A stretch of 36,429 nt of DNA from an uncultured Candidatus Thioglobus sp. (GTDB taxonomy: Bacteria; Pseudomonadota; Gammaproteobacteria; PS1; Pseudothioglobaceae). This document shows positions 8,402 to 16,260 of the stretch, one piece after another. Both the position numbers and the translations under genes were made by a program. The DNA lies in assembly GCA_905618925.1 (NCBI GenBank), contig CAJQTG010000019.1, forward strand, positions 1-36,429, written 5' to 3'. The first letter of the stretch is position 1, and every line of letters begins with the position of its first letter. The notes below the pieces were generated by a model that saw nothing but the letters and a program-made list of their open reading frames with translations, ran no database searches and was not told the origin of the DNA.

Positions 8402-9421
8402 TCACAGCTGAGCACGACATTGGTCACGTGCCGCAACTACATCTTTCCATAGAGTTGCTGCATCACCACCAATCTCTTCAACCATTGGTCCGTACATATC
8501 TTGTACTGCAGCTCTCCATTCACCATGTTGGGCGTCAGATAGCTCATGCACTTGGATACCTGCCGCTTTCGCTTGACCTAATAAATAGGCAGCCATACCG
8601 CGAACACCAGCACGCAAATTCTGCAGTGGTTGCAATGAATTCATCATTGCTGCCTGTAAGTCGGCATCAAGGCTATTCCACAAGTCCAAATTAATCAGAA
8701 TTGCGCCCGCATCGTGTGAATCACGAGTCAAGGTGTAATGCGGAGCTAGCTTGAGAAAACCCATAGCAACATAGGGAATCGTTTGCATAGAGGCGCCTTC
8801 AATCAAGCCTGTTTGTAAAGCTGAGGCCATTTCCATGAATGGAATGTAGATACCATCATTACCTAAGGCTTGATAGTACGTACGACCTACTGGTGAAAGA
8901 GATGTGCGCATCTTAAGTGCTCTAGCATCATCAGGAGTGATGATTGGTGTTCTACCCATCATATGTGTATAACCCACCTCGTTCCATTGAATTAGTTTCA
9001 GGTTTGCCTTCTCTACTAATGGTGAAAATACTTCGATTAAGTAATTGTCATAAGTACAGTCGACCTCTGCATAAGAGTCAAACAAGTATGGTGCAGTGGC
9101 TAAAGCTATTTCTGGCACAAGCGCTGAAATGCCAGCCATTGAGAATGCACCGATGTCAATCTTGCCTTCTGAAAGCTCCCTAAGGGTGGCAATTTCAGTT
9201 CCTAATTGTCCATTGTTGTACATAGTGATGTCAATAGCTCCACTAGAGTTCTCAAACAAAGCATCACGAAAAGCTTGGCCATGAGTCACCCAAGGCGTTC
9301 CTGGTGGTGCAACAGACGAGTAACGCCACTGATACTTAGCACCCTCTGCTTGTACAATGCTCGAAGTCAGAAACCCTACACTAAGTAAAGTGGTGATAAA
9401 AATTTTAGTAATTTTCTTCAT
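8402..9421 (-). CDS. dctP: TRAP transporter substrate-binding protein, DctP family
   Basis: A periplasmic solute receptor of 339 residues. The signal peptide (about 1-25) ends at VQAEG. The mature protein opens with YQWRYSSVAPPGTPW, has the conserved arginine region ALKMRTSLSPVGRTYY that in this family usually contacts the ligand carboxylate, and then the IPFMEMASALQTGLIEG stretch (family pattern: pfsEvy.ALqtG.vdG). The ligand is probably a carboxylate, but its identity cannot be read. An AAGGAG ribosome site (complement of 9431-9436) is well placed. A TATAAT candidate lies at 9468-9473 on the - strand with a weak -35. First gene of the TRAP operon. Confidence 0.93.
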   Translation of the reverse strand: MKKITKIFITTLLSVGFLTSSIVQAEGAKYQWRYSSVAPPGTPWVTHGQAFRDALFENSSGAIDITMYNNGQLGTEIATLRELSEGKIDIGAFSMAGISALVPEIALATAPYLFDSYAEVDCTYDNYLIEVFSPLVEKANLKLIQWNEVGYTHMMGRTPIITPDDARALKMRTSLSPVGRTYYQALGNDGIYIPFMEMASALQTGLIEGASMQTIPYVAMGFLKLAPHYTLTRDSHDAGAILINLDLWNSLDADLQAAMMNSLQPLQNLRAGVRGMAAYLLGQAKAAGIQVHELSDAQHGEWRAAVQDMYGPMVEEIGGDAATLWKDVVAARDQCRAQL

Positions 9422-9821
9422 TTTAATTCTCTCCTTATTGTTGTTTTAATGTTGTACTTCCTCTTTAATTATATTACTTTTTTACTCCCTATTAAAACTA
9501 GCTCTCTAATTTTAATTGTATATTGAGGTATTTCCAAGATCCAGTTGACATCATGCTATGTGTTCAAACTCCTGCGAATTCAATTAGATTGGCTTTTATC
9601 GGGTGAGAAAGTTCACTTTCTCCCCTTACTGGCGTCACCTTGAAGCAATCACCACAATAAGAGAGGTGGGTGGGGATAAGATATAAAGAAGTAATTCATG
9701 CAACTTCTGAAGAATTAAAGATACTCATAAATAATAACTCAAAAAAGACCATTGTTATTCTGTGTGTAATTAGGACATTTTTTACCTATGATTGTAGGCT
9801 GATAAATAGCCTATTAATGTG
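9422..9821. other. Intergenic region between dctP and the secreted protein gene
   Basis: About 400 bases with no gene I can support. It holds the dctP ribosome site (9431-9436) and a candidate -10 (9468-9473, - strand). An inverted repeat lies at 9601-9625: GAGAAAG/CTTTCTC around loop TTCA, extended by GGG/CCC across one bulged T. A smaller hairpin lies at 9795-9813 (TAGGCT/AGCCTA), just before the next start codon. A 50-codon frame beginning with GTG near 9668 has no recognisable features and was not called. Confidence 0.6.
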
Positions 9822-10400
9822 ATGAAAAAAATCTTAATTCTCCTTTCTTTATTGTTAGCTTGTTCTCAAACTATCGCTCATAAGCCAGTTTTAAATGAAA
9901 ATTCAAGCTATCCGCCTGAAGCTCCATATAATGTTGAAGATCCTGAAATTTCAAAAGCTATTTACTCAACATTAAACGGTGATCCTCACTTTTATCGCAT
10001 AGACTCTGAAGAAGATTTTAATTTTTATGCGGGTATATTAGCGGCCAAGATTGGAGATTGCCAACTTGAAGAAAAGTTCTCTTTTGAGGTTCTAGATTCT
10101 GAATTCCATAGAATCTACCTTGCTGATGGTGAAAATTTTGAATGGACGCCGTGGTATGAGGAATATGGCAAACAGTGGTATTGGAATGGACCAGAGGTTG
10201 GTAAAAACTTTCTTTCAAATGAAGTATTTAAAGCGGGAACCTACTACATCAAGGTATTCAATAATGTAAATAAGGGTCAGTATATAATTGCAATTGGTGA
10301 TATTGAAAAGTTTTCTTTCACTGATATCGTTGGTTTAATTTTTTCTATGGGGAAGATCGAAGATGAATTTTGGAATCCAAGCTTGTGTGGGACTAGCTAG
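9822..10400 (+). CDS. Small secreted protein of unknown function
   Basis: I do not recognise this gene with certainty. The 192-residue product begins with a signal peptide (MKKILILLSLLLACSQTIAH); the leader contains LLACS, which could be a lipobox, otherwise cleavage after TIAH is likely. The rest is acidic and aromatic-rich. A core resembles pre-peptidase C-terminal-like beta domains (FSFEVLDSEFHRIYLADG, then AGTYYIKVFNN and GQYIIAIGDIEKFSF), and a C-terminal segment ends in FWNPSLCG. I chose ATG 9822 over the in-frame GTG at 9819 because the leader begins directly there. No strong ribosome site is seen. It stands alone between the TRAP and Dpp operons. Confidence 0.7.
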   Translation: MKKILILLSLLLACSQTIAHKPVLNENSSYPPEAPYNVEDPEISKAIYSTLNGDPHFYRIDSEEDFNFYAGILAAKIGDCQLEEKFSFEVLDSEFHRIYLADGENFEWTPWYEEYGKQWYWNGPEVGKNFLSNEVFKAGTYYIKVFNNVNKGQYIIAIGDIEKFSFTDIVGLIFSMGKIEDEFWNPSLCGTS

Positions 10401-10465
10401 TCTTTCCACTATAGAAAATAAAAATTCATTTAAATCACACTTCATCAAACAATAGACTTACCTTC

Positions 10466-10508
10466 TTTTTGACTTGCAGTTCATAGGCTGCGAAGCATAA
10501 GTCAAAAA
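10466..10508 (+). other. Structured element upstream of dppA
   Basis: A 10 bp perfect outer stem (TTTTTGACTT at 10466-10475, AAGTCAAAAA at 10499-10508) encloses a second short stem (GCAG/CTGC with an 8-base loop) and a single-stranded GAAGCAT. It does not end in a T tract, so it is not a simple terminator. It lies between the secreted protein gene and a proper terminator at 10552-10579. It could be part of a leader RNA or small RNA. I do not match it to a known riboswitch class. Confidence 0.4.
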
Positions 10509-10516
10509 AATTAACC

Positions 10517-10543
10517 TTGACACGCTCATTTCATTACTATAAA
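10517..10543 (+). promoter_or_regulatory. Candidate sigma-70 promoter upstream of dppA
   Basis: A perfect TTGACA at 10517-10522 and TATAAA at 10538-10543 are separated by 15 bases, somewhat short. Predicted transcription would start near 10550, directly before the hairpin at 10552. It may drive dppA with read-through of that hairpin, or the hairpin may belong to an upstream transcript. Confidence 0.5.
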
Positions 10544-10551
10544 GTTAAATC

Positions 10552-10579
10552 AAACCAACAGCATTAGTTGGTTTTTTTT
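10552..10579 (+). terminator. Intrinsic terminator or attenuator ahead of dppA
   Basis: A perfect 8 bp stem (AAACCAAC at 10552-10559, GTTGGTTT at 10567-10574) has a 7-base loop and runs into T8 (10572-10579). It lies 51 bases before the dppA start codon and downstream of the candidate promoter. It either ends transcription from the secreted protein gene or acts as an attenuator for dppA. Confidence 0.75.
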
Positions 10580-10630
10580 GTCTTAACAACATTATTGCAC
10601 TATTAAAAGTGCTCTTAAAAGGAGAAATAT

Positions 10631-12217
10631 ATGAAAAAAACACTACTTGCTGCAGGCCTTGGCCTTGGATTGGCATTAAGTGGAGTAGCACAAGCAAAAA
10701 CTTTAGTTTACTGTTCTGAGGGAAGTCCTGAAGGTTTTACGCCTTCTTTATACTCAGCAGGCACAACGTTTGATGCTTCTTCACAAACTATATTTAACCG
10801 TCTTGTACAATTTGAGACAGGCACAACTAAGGTAATACCTGGTTTAGCTGAATCTTGGACTGCTTCTGATGATGGATTAGAATATACTTTTAACCTACGT
10901 AAAGGTGTTAAGTTCCATACAACACCTTACTTCACACCGACTCGTGACTTTAATGCCGACGATATTCTTTTTAGTTACAACAGACAGTGGAAGGAAGACC
11001 ATCCCTATTATGCAATAGGTGGAGAGCATCTATATTTTGGATGGATGGGAATGGACGGATTGCTTTCATCGATAGATAAAATTGATGATTACACAGTCAA
11101 GTTCACATTGACTAAGCCTGAATCACCATTTGTTTCAAATCTAGCGATGGACTTTGCTTCAATATTATCAGCTGAGTATGCTGACAATTTGACTGCTTCT
11201 GGAAACCAAGCTGATATTGACTTCAAACCAGTTGGTACTGGACCATTTGTCTTTCAGTCGTACCAAAAAGATTCAATGATTCGCTACAAAGCACATGATG
11301 ACTATTGGGATGGACGCTCTAATATCGATAAATTAGTATTTGCAATCACTACGGATGCTAGTGTTCGTTATCAGAAACTTAAGGCTGGCGAATGTCACGT
11401 GATGCCTTATCCAAACCCTGCAGATGTTGCAGAAATGCAAGCGGACCCAGAAATTAATGTCTTAGAACAAGAAGGCTTAAATGTTGGATACTTAGCATTT
11501 AATACTGAGAAGGCGCCATTTAATCAAAAGATGGTTCGTCAAGCTCTGAGTATGGCTATCAATAAGCAAGCAATCCTAGACATCGTTTTTGAGGGTGCGG
11601 GCTCTGTTGCTAAAAATCCAATCCCACCAACAATGTGGTCTTATAACCATGCTGTTAGAGACTATGCCTACGATCCAGCTGGCGCAAAAGCAATGCTAGA
11701 TGCGGCTGGTGTGAGTGGCCTTAAAACAAACATTTGGGCTATGCCGGTTCAACGTCCGTACAACCCGAATGCTCGTCGTATGGCTGAACTAATTCAGGCT
11801 GACTGGGCTGCAGTTGGTGTTGATGCTGAAATCGTAACATTTGAGTGGGGTGAATACCTAAAACGCTCAAATGCTGGCGAACATGACACAGTGCTGTTAG
11901 GTTGGACTGGAGACAATGGTGATCCAGATAACTTCATGGGCGTTTTGTTAGGCTGTGCAGCTGCTAAATCTGGTGGTAACCGTGCACGCTGGTGCCATGA
12001 AGAATTTGACTCTCTCTTAAATCAGGCTAGACAATTAACTGATCAAGCTGAGCGTACTACTTTGTACGAACAAGCTCAAGAGATATTCAAAGAGGAAGCG
12101 CCATGGGTAACTATTGCACACTCTGTTGCGTTTAAACCTGTTCGCGCAGAAGTGACTGGGTTTAAAGTTCACCCACTTGGAAGTCACATCTTTTATGATG
12201 GTGTTGACCTGAAATAA
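10631..12217 (+). CDS. dppA: Dipeptide ABC transporter, periplasmic binding protein
   Basis: A family 5 solute-binding protein of 528 residues. The signal peptide ends at VAQAK (about residue 23). The mature start, TLVYCSEGSPEGFTPSLYSA, matches the DppA subgroup closely. It is followed by the typical VIPGLAESW, YTFNLRKGVKFH and FKPVGTGPFVFQSY stretches. DppA proteins bind dipeptides, and some also bind heme or 5-aminolevulinate. The ribosome site AAAAGGAG precedes the ATG by six bases. It is the first gene of dppABCDF. A strong hairpin terminator follows, so it is probably made in excess over the membrane and ATPase subunits. Confidence 0.95.
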   Translation: MKKTLLAAGLGLGLALSGVAQAKTLVYCSEGSPEGFTPSLYSAGTTFDASSQTIFNRLVQFETGTTKVIPGLAESWTASDDGLEYTFNLRKGVKFHTTPYFTPTRDFNADDILFSYNRQWKEDHPYYAIGGEHLYFGWMGMDGLLSSIDKIDDYTVKFTLTKPESPFVSNLAMDFASILSAEYADNLTASGNQADIDFKPVGTGPFVFQSYQKDSMIRYKAHDDYWDGRSNIDKLVFAITTDASVRYQKLKAGECHVMPYPNPADVAEMQADPEINVLEQEGLNVGYLAFNTEKAPFNQKMVRQALSMAINKQAILDIVFEGAGSVAKNPIPPTMWSYNHAVRDYAYDPAGAKAMLDAAGVSGLKTNIWAMPVQRPYNPNARRMAELIQADWAAVGVDAEIVTFEWGEYLKRSNAGEHDTVLLGWTGDNGDPDNFMGVLLGCAAAKSGGNRARWCHEEFDSLLNQARQLTDQAERTTLYEQAQEIFKEEAPWVTIAHSVAFKPVRAEVTGFKVHPLGSHIFYDGVDLK

Positions 12218-12223
12218 TTAACG

Positions 12224-12262
12224 TTTGGCGAAGGCTTTCATAGTCTTCGCCAAATTATTTTT
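12224..12262 (+). terminator. Intrinsic terminator between dppA and dppB
   Basis: A perfect 10 bp GC-containing stem (TTTGGCGAAG at 12224-12233, CTTCGCCAAA at 12245-12254) has an 11-base loop and is followed by TTATTTTTT. It sits seven bases after the dppA stop and 84 before dppB. Partial termination here would set the binding protein to permease ratio. Confidence 0.85.
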
Positions 12263-12345
12263 TGTGTTGTTAGACCTAATGGCTACTTTCAATCTCTTGA
12301 CTTGTAGCTATTTAGCCTGCCAATCCAATTCTCATAAAAGGTTTT

Positions 12346-13365
12346 ATGTTTCGCTTTTTAATTAACCGCTTAATGCTAATGGTGCCAGTTTTTTTTGGTG
12401 TTACTTTAGTCGCTTTTGGATTTATAAGAGTACTTCCAGGAGACCCTGTAGAAGTTTTGGCTGGTGAGCGTGGAGTGAGCCCTGAAAGGCATGCTGAACT
12501 TTTAGCACAACTAGGTTTTGATAAGCCTTTATGGCAGCAATACTTCAGCTATATAGGAGATATTTTTCAAGGTGATTTGGGAACTTCTCTAATAACTAAT
12601 AGGCCAGTTGTTGAAGAATTTTTTGAACTCTTTCCAGCTACTGCAGAGCTTGGTTTATGCGCTATACTCTTTGCCCTTATTATCGGGATTCCTGCTGGCA
12701 TCATCGCAGCAATCAAAAGAGGTACTTGGATTGATCAAGGAATCATGAGTATATCTTTAACCGGATATTCGATGCCTATATTTTGGTGGGGATTGTTGCT
12801 TATCATGTTGTTTTCAAATACTCTTAACCTCACCCCAGTTTCTGGACGCCTATCCTTTCTATTTGATGTTCCACCTGTTACCGGTTTTATGCTAATTGAT
12901 ACACTACTGAGTGACGAGAAAGGCTCATTTTTAAATGCATTACACCACTTAGTCTTACCCTCTATAGTTTTGGGAACTATACCGCTTGCAGTTATTGCTC
13001 GTCAAACTCGCTCAGCAATGCTCGAAGTTTTAAGTGAGGACTATGTTCGTACAGCCCGCGCAAAAGGCCTTTCGACATACAGGGTTGTGGCAATTCATGC
13101 ACTTAGAAATGCCATGATTACTGTTGTGACAGTTATTGGACTTCAGGTTTCATTACTGCTTGCAGGCGCAATTCTTACTGAAACTATTTTTGGTTGGCCA
13201 GGTATCGGTAAATGGATTATTTTTTCAGTCTTCAGCCGAGACTATTTTGCAGTTCAAGGAGGCCTTCTGCTTATTGCAACAAGTATCATGATTGTTAATT
13301 TAATCGTTGATCTTCTTTACGGTTTTATAAATCCCCGCATCCTTCATCAAAAATCTAAATCATGA
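12346..13365 (+). CDS. dppB: Dipeptide ABC transporter, inner membrane subunit DppB
   Basis: The 339-residue permease is identical in length to E. coli DppB as I recall it. The N-terminus MFRFLINRLMLMVPVFFGVT leads into the first of about six helices, followed by the usual GDPVE and LGFDKPLWQQYFSYIGDIF periplasmic region. The EAA loop that contacts the ATPases is recognisable at DYVRTARAKGLSTYRV. The C-terminus ends with LLYGFINPRI. A short AAAGG ribosome site is present. The stop overlaps the dppC start by four bases. Confidence 0.96.
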   Translation: MFRFLINRLMLMVPVFFGVTLVAFGFIRVLPGDPVEVLAGERGVSPERHAELLAQLGFDKPLWQQYFSYIGDIFQGDLGTSLITNRPVVEEFFELFPATAELGLCAILFALIIGIPAGIIAAIKRGTWIDQGIMSISLTGYSMPIFWWGLLLIMLFSNTLNLTPVSGRLSFLFDVPPVTGFMLIDTLLSDEKGSFLNALHHLVLPSIVLGTIPLAVIARQTRSAMLEVLSEDYVRTARAKGLSTYRVVAIHALRNAMITVVTVIGLQVSLLLAGAILTETIFGWPGIGKWIIFSVFSRDYFAVQGGLLLIATSIMIVNLIVDLLYGFINPRILHQKSKS

Positions 13366-14258
13366 GCACTACTTCCAACGCCTCAACCTCAATAAGAGTG
13401 CAGCAATGGCAGGAATTCTGGTTTTATTTTAGTGCAAGCAAAACTGCCGTTGCTGGGTTAATTTTTCTAATTCTAGTAATATTAATGGCTCTATTTGCTG
13501 ATGTGATAAGCCCTCATGGACCTGCTGAACAATACAGAGAATTCGCAAAACTACCGCCGGCATGGGTGGAAGGTGGGCAACTACAGTTTTTTCTGGGAAC
13601 TGATTATGCGGGTCGAGATATGTTATCTAGAATTATTCATGGGTCTAGATTATCTCTGCTTGCTGGTTGTGTTGTGGTTGTCTTATCTATGTCGATCGGC
13701 GTTCTACTAGGATTAATAGCTGGATACCGCGGAGGCTGGATTGAAACTCTAATTATGAGAGTAATGGATACAATTATGGCCGTTCCAGGACTCTTACTGG
13801 CTCTAGTTCTAGTAGCAATACTAGGCCCAGGCCTTCTAAATGCCATGGTTGCAATTGCAATTACCTACACTCCATCCTTTGTTCGATTAACACGAGCCTC
13901 TACTCTTTCTGAATTAAACCGTGATTACGTTACAGCCAGTAAGGTTGCTGGAGCTGGCCCAGCTCGCTTAATGTTTATAAGCATTCTTCCCAACTGTATG
14001 GCGCCCATAATTGTTCAAGGCACTTTGAGCTTCTCAACGGCAATTCTTGATACTGCAGCACTTGGTTTTTTAGGCATGGGAGCCCAAGCACCAATCCCAG
14101 AATGGGGTACTTTAATTGCAGAAAATAGAGACCTAATTATGAGCGCACCATGGACTGTTACCTTTCCAGGTATCGCCATTTTATTAGCTGTCCTGGCAAT
14201 TAATCTAGTTGGTGATGGACTGCGTGATGCCCTAGACCCAAAACTTAAGAGGTCATAG
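13362..14258 (+). CDS. dppC: Dipeptide ABC transporter, inner membrane subunit DppC
   Basis: The 298-residue second permease subunit has the N-terminal OppC-type helix (AVAGLIFLILVILMALFADV), then FFLGTDYAGRDMLSRIIHGS, a hallmark of the DppC/OppC family. The EAA loop DYVTASKVAGAGPARLM and the terminal GDGLRDALDPKLKRS are both typical. It is translationally coupled to dppB by an ATGA overlap, and dppD starts four bases after its stop. Confidence 0.96.
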   Translation: MSTTSNASTSIRVQQWQEFWFYFSASKTAVAGLIFLILVILMALFADVISPHGPAEQYREFAKLPPAWVEGGQLQFFLGTDYAGRDMLSRIIHGSRLSLLAGCVVVVLSMSIGVLLGLIAGYRGGWIETLIMRVMDTIMAVPGLLLALVLVAILGPGLLNAMVAIAITYTPSFVRLTRASTLSELNRDYVTASKVAGAGPARLMFISILPNCMAPIIVQGTLSFSTAILDTAALGFLGMGAQAPIPEWGTLIAENRDLIMSAPWTVTFPGIAILLAVLAINLVGDGLRDALDPKLKRS

Positions 14259-14261
14259 AAA

Positions 14262-15251
14262 ATGGCTTTATTAGAAATTGTAAATTTAACTGTTGATTTT
14301 GCAACTGCAACTGGCTCTTTAAGAGCAGTTGATGGCATTAACTTAACAATTAATGAAGGTGAGATTGTAGCAATCGTTGGTGAGTCTGGCTCTGGTAAAT
14401 CAGTTGGGATGTTGGCGCTTATGGGTCTTTTGCCATGGACCTCAACAGTAACTGCTGACAGAATAAGTTTTGATGGTCAAGACCTACTTAATATGACTGA
14501 AAAACAAAGACGAAAAATTATTGGTAAAGATATTAGTATGATTTTTCAGGAGCCTATGACAAGCCTTAACCCTTGTTTCACAGTTGGCTATCAAATAACA
14601 GAAGTTTTGTGTCAACACTTTGGTGGTAAACGCAAAAGTTATAACAAAAAAGCTATAGAGCTGTTAAATCAAGTGGGTATTCCTGCAGCTGAAAGCAGAC
14701 TTAACTCATTCCCTCATCAACTTTCTGGTGGTATGTGTCAAAGAGTTATGATTGCAATGATGATAGCCTGTAAACCCAAATTATTAATTGCTGATGAGCC
14801 AACAACAGCTTTAGATGTGACAATTCAGGCGCAAATATTAGAACTATTAATCGAACTTCAACAAAGCCATGGAATGGCTTTGGTATTAATTACGCATGAT
14901 ATGGCGGTAGTTGCAGAAACGGCTGAGCGTGTCATTGTTCTTTATGCCGGTCAGCAGGTTGAGCAGAGAAAGGTTAAAGAGTTGTTTGACAATCCGAAGC
15001 ACCCATACTCTGAAGCTCTTCTAAATGCACTGCCTGAGAGAGCTCAAGATAAACTTCTCAACGCCATACCAGGGGTTGTTCCAGGGCAAATGGATAGGCC
15101 CAAAGGATGTTTATTTAGCCCCCGATGTAATTATGCTCAGGAGCTTTGCAGCGAAGAAAAAGCTCCACTTAAGGACGGAATATTATGCCATTTCCCACTA
15201 GATCTTTCAAAATCTAGAAAGCCAAAAGCCATTAATGTGGAGACTGGATAG
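14262..15251 (+). CDS. dppD: Dipeptide ABC transporter, ATPase subunit DppD
   Basis: A cytoplasmic ATPase of 329 residues. Walker A is GESGSGKS (40-47), the Q loop lies in [12 protein letters not shown], the signature is LSGGM (154-158) and Walker B is LLIADEP (174-180), with an H-loop at LITHDM. The C-terminal oligopeptide domain carries four cysteines ([15 protein letters not shown], then CHF). In DppD/OppD proteins such a cluster can bind iron-sulfur. The signature reads LSGGMCQR rather than LSGGQ, as is common for DppD. The stop TAG shares its last base with the GTG start of dppF. Confidence 0.95.
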   Translation: MALLEIVNLTVDFATATGSLRAVDGINLTINEGEIVAIVGESGSGKSVGMLALMGLLPWTSTVTADRISFDGQDLLNMTEKQRRKIIGKDISMIFQEPMTSLNPCFTVGYQITEVLCQHFGGKRKSYNKKAIELLNQVGIPAAESRLNSFPHQLSGGMCQRVMIAMMIACKPKLLIADEPTTALDVTIQAQILELLIELQQSHGMALVLITHDMAVVAETAERVIVLYAGQQVEQRKVKELFDNPKHPYSEALLNALPERAQDKLLNAIPGVVPGQMDRPKGCLFSPRCNYAQELCSEEKAPLKDGILCHFPLDLSKSRKPKAINVETG

Positions 15252-16228
15252 TGTCAAAACAACTCATCAAGGCGAGGGGTCTTCATAAACACTACAGTAT
15301 CAGTGTGGGCTTGCTGCAGCCTTCAAAAAACTTAAAGGCATTGTCCGGTGTGGGTTTTGATCTTTATGAAGGTCAAACTCTTGCAGTAGTTGGCGAGTCA
15401 GGTTGTGGCAAGTCTACCTTGGCTCGTCTCCTCACTACGATTGAAGAGCCAACATCTGGACAATTAAGTATTGATGGTATCGATATGGGAAATGTTCAAA
15501 GTAAAGCCATAACAAAACAGCTGAGGCAGACTGTTCAAATGGTTTTTCAAGACCCCTTTGGATCTCTAAACCCACGACAAAAAGTAGGCGATATATTGCA
15601 GGAGCCTCTATTAATAAACACTAGTCTGAGCGCCACCGAAAGAAAACAAAAAGCATTAGAAATGATGAGTCTGGTGGGTTTAAGAGATGAGCATTTTCAT
15701 CGATACCCTCATATGTTCTCTGGTGGACAACGACAGAGAATTGCAATAGCAAGAGCCCTAATCCTTAAACCTAAGGTGGTGGTGCTTGATGAGCCCGTAT
15801 CCGCACTTGATGTGTCTATTCAAGCCCAAGTAATTAATCTATTAGTAGATCTTCAAAAAGAATTGGGACTTGCCTATGTTTTTATTTCACATGATCTAAG
15901 CATTGTTCGTCATATTGCTGATGAAGTATTAGTAATGTATTTAGGTAAACCTGTTGAGCAAGGTCCAGGTGATGTTATCTTTAATGATCCAAAACATCCT
16001 TATACTCAAGCGCTATTGTCAGCAACTCCTAGTACTAATATCAAAAATAAAAGGCAACGCATTAAATTAACAGGGGAGCTACCTTCTCCTATTGACCCTC
16101 CGAATGGATGTGCGTTCAACCCTCGTTGTCAACATGCCAATAAGAGCTGCACAATATCTGAACCTGTTATGGATACTTTTGGAAAATCTCAGGTCGCTTG
16201 TTTTGCTCTAGATGAAGGGCGTATTTGA
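15251..16228 (+). CDS. dppF: Dipeptide ABC transporter, ATPase subunit DppF
   Basis: The second ATPase, 325 residues, starts with GTG overlapping the dppD stop by one base. It has Walker A GESGCGKST (48-56), QMVFQDPFGSLNPRQ, signature FSGGQRQR (156-163) and Walker B VVVLDEP (176-182). The C-terminal oligo_HPY domain again contains spaced cysteines (GCAFNPRCQHANKSC). Together with DppD it would form the heterodimer that powers uptake. It is followed 32 bases later by the M24 peptidase gene. Confidence 0.95.
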   Translation: MSKQLIKARGLHKHYSISVGLLQPSKNLKALSGVGFDLYEGQTLAVVGESGCGKSTLARLLTTIEEPTSGQLSIDGIDMGNVQSKAITKQLRQTVQMVFQDPFGSLNPRQKVGDILQEPLLINTSLSATERKQKALEMMSLVGLRDEHFHRYPHMFSGGQRQRIAIARALILKPKVVVLDEPVSALDVSIQAQVINLLVDLQKELGLAYVFISHDLSIVRHIADEVLVMYLGKPVEQGPGDVIFNDPKHPYTQALLSATPSTNIKNKRQRIKLTGELPSPIDPPNGCAFNPRCQHANKSCTISEPVMDTFGKSQVACFALDEGRI

Positions 16229-16260
16229 AAATAAATATTACATAATTAACTGGAAAACTT

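Noticed and set aside
9668-9821. A 50-codon frame from GTG in the dctP upstream region
   Set aside because: No ribosome site, no recognisable motif, and it ends against the start of the secreted protein gene; likely chance.
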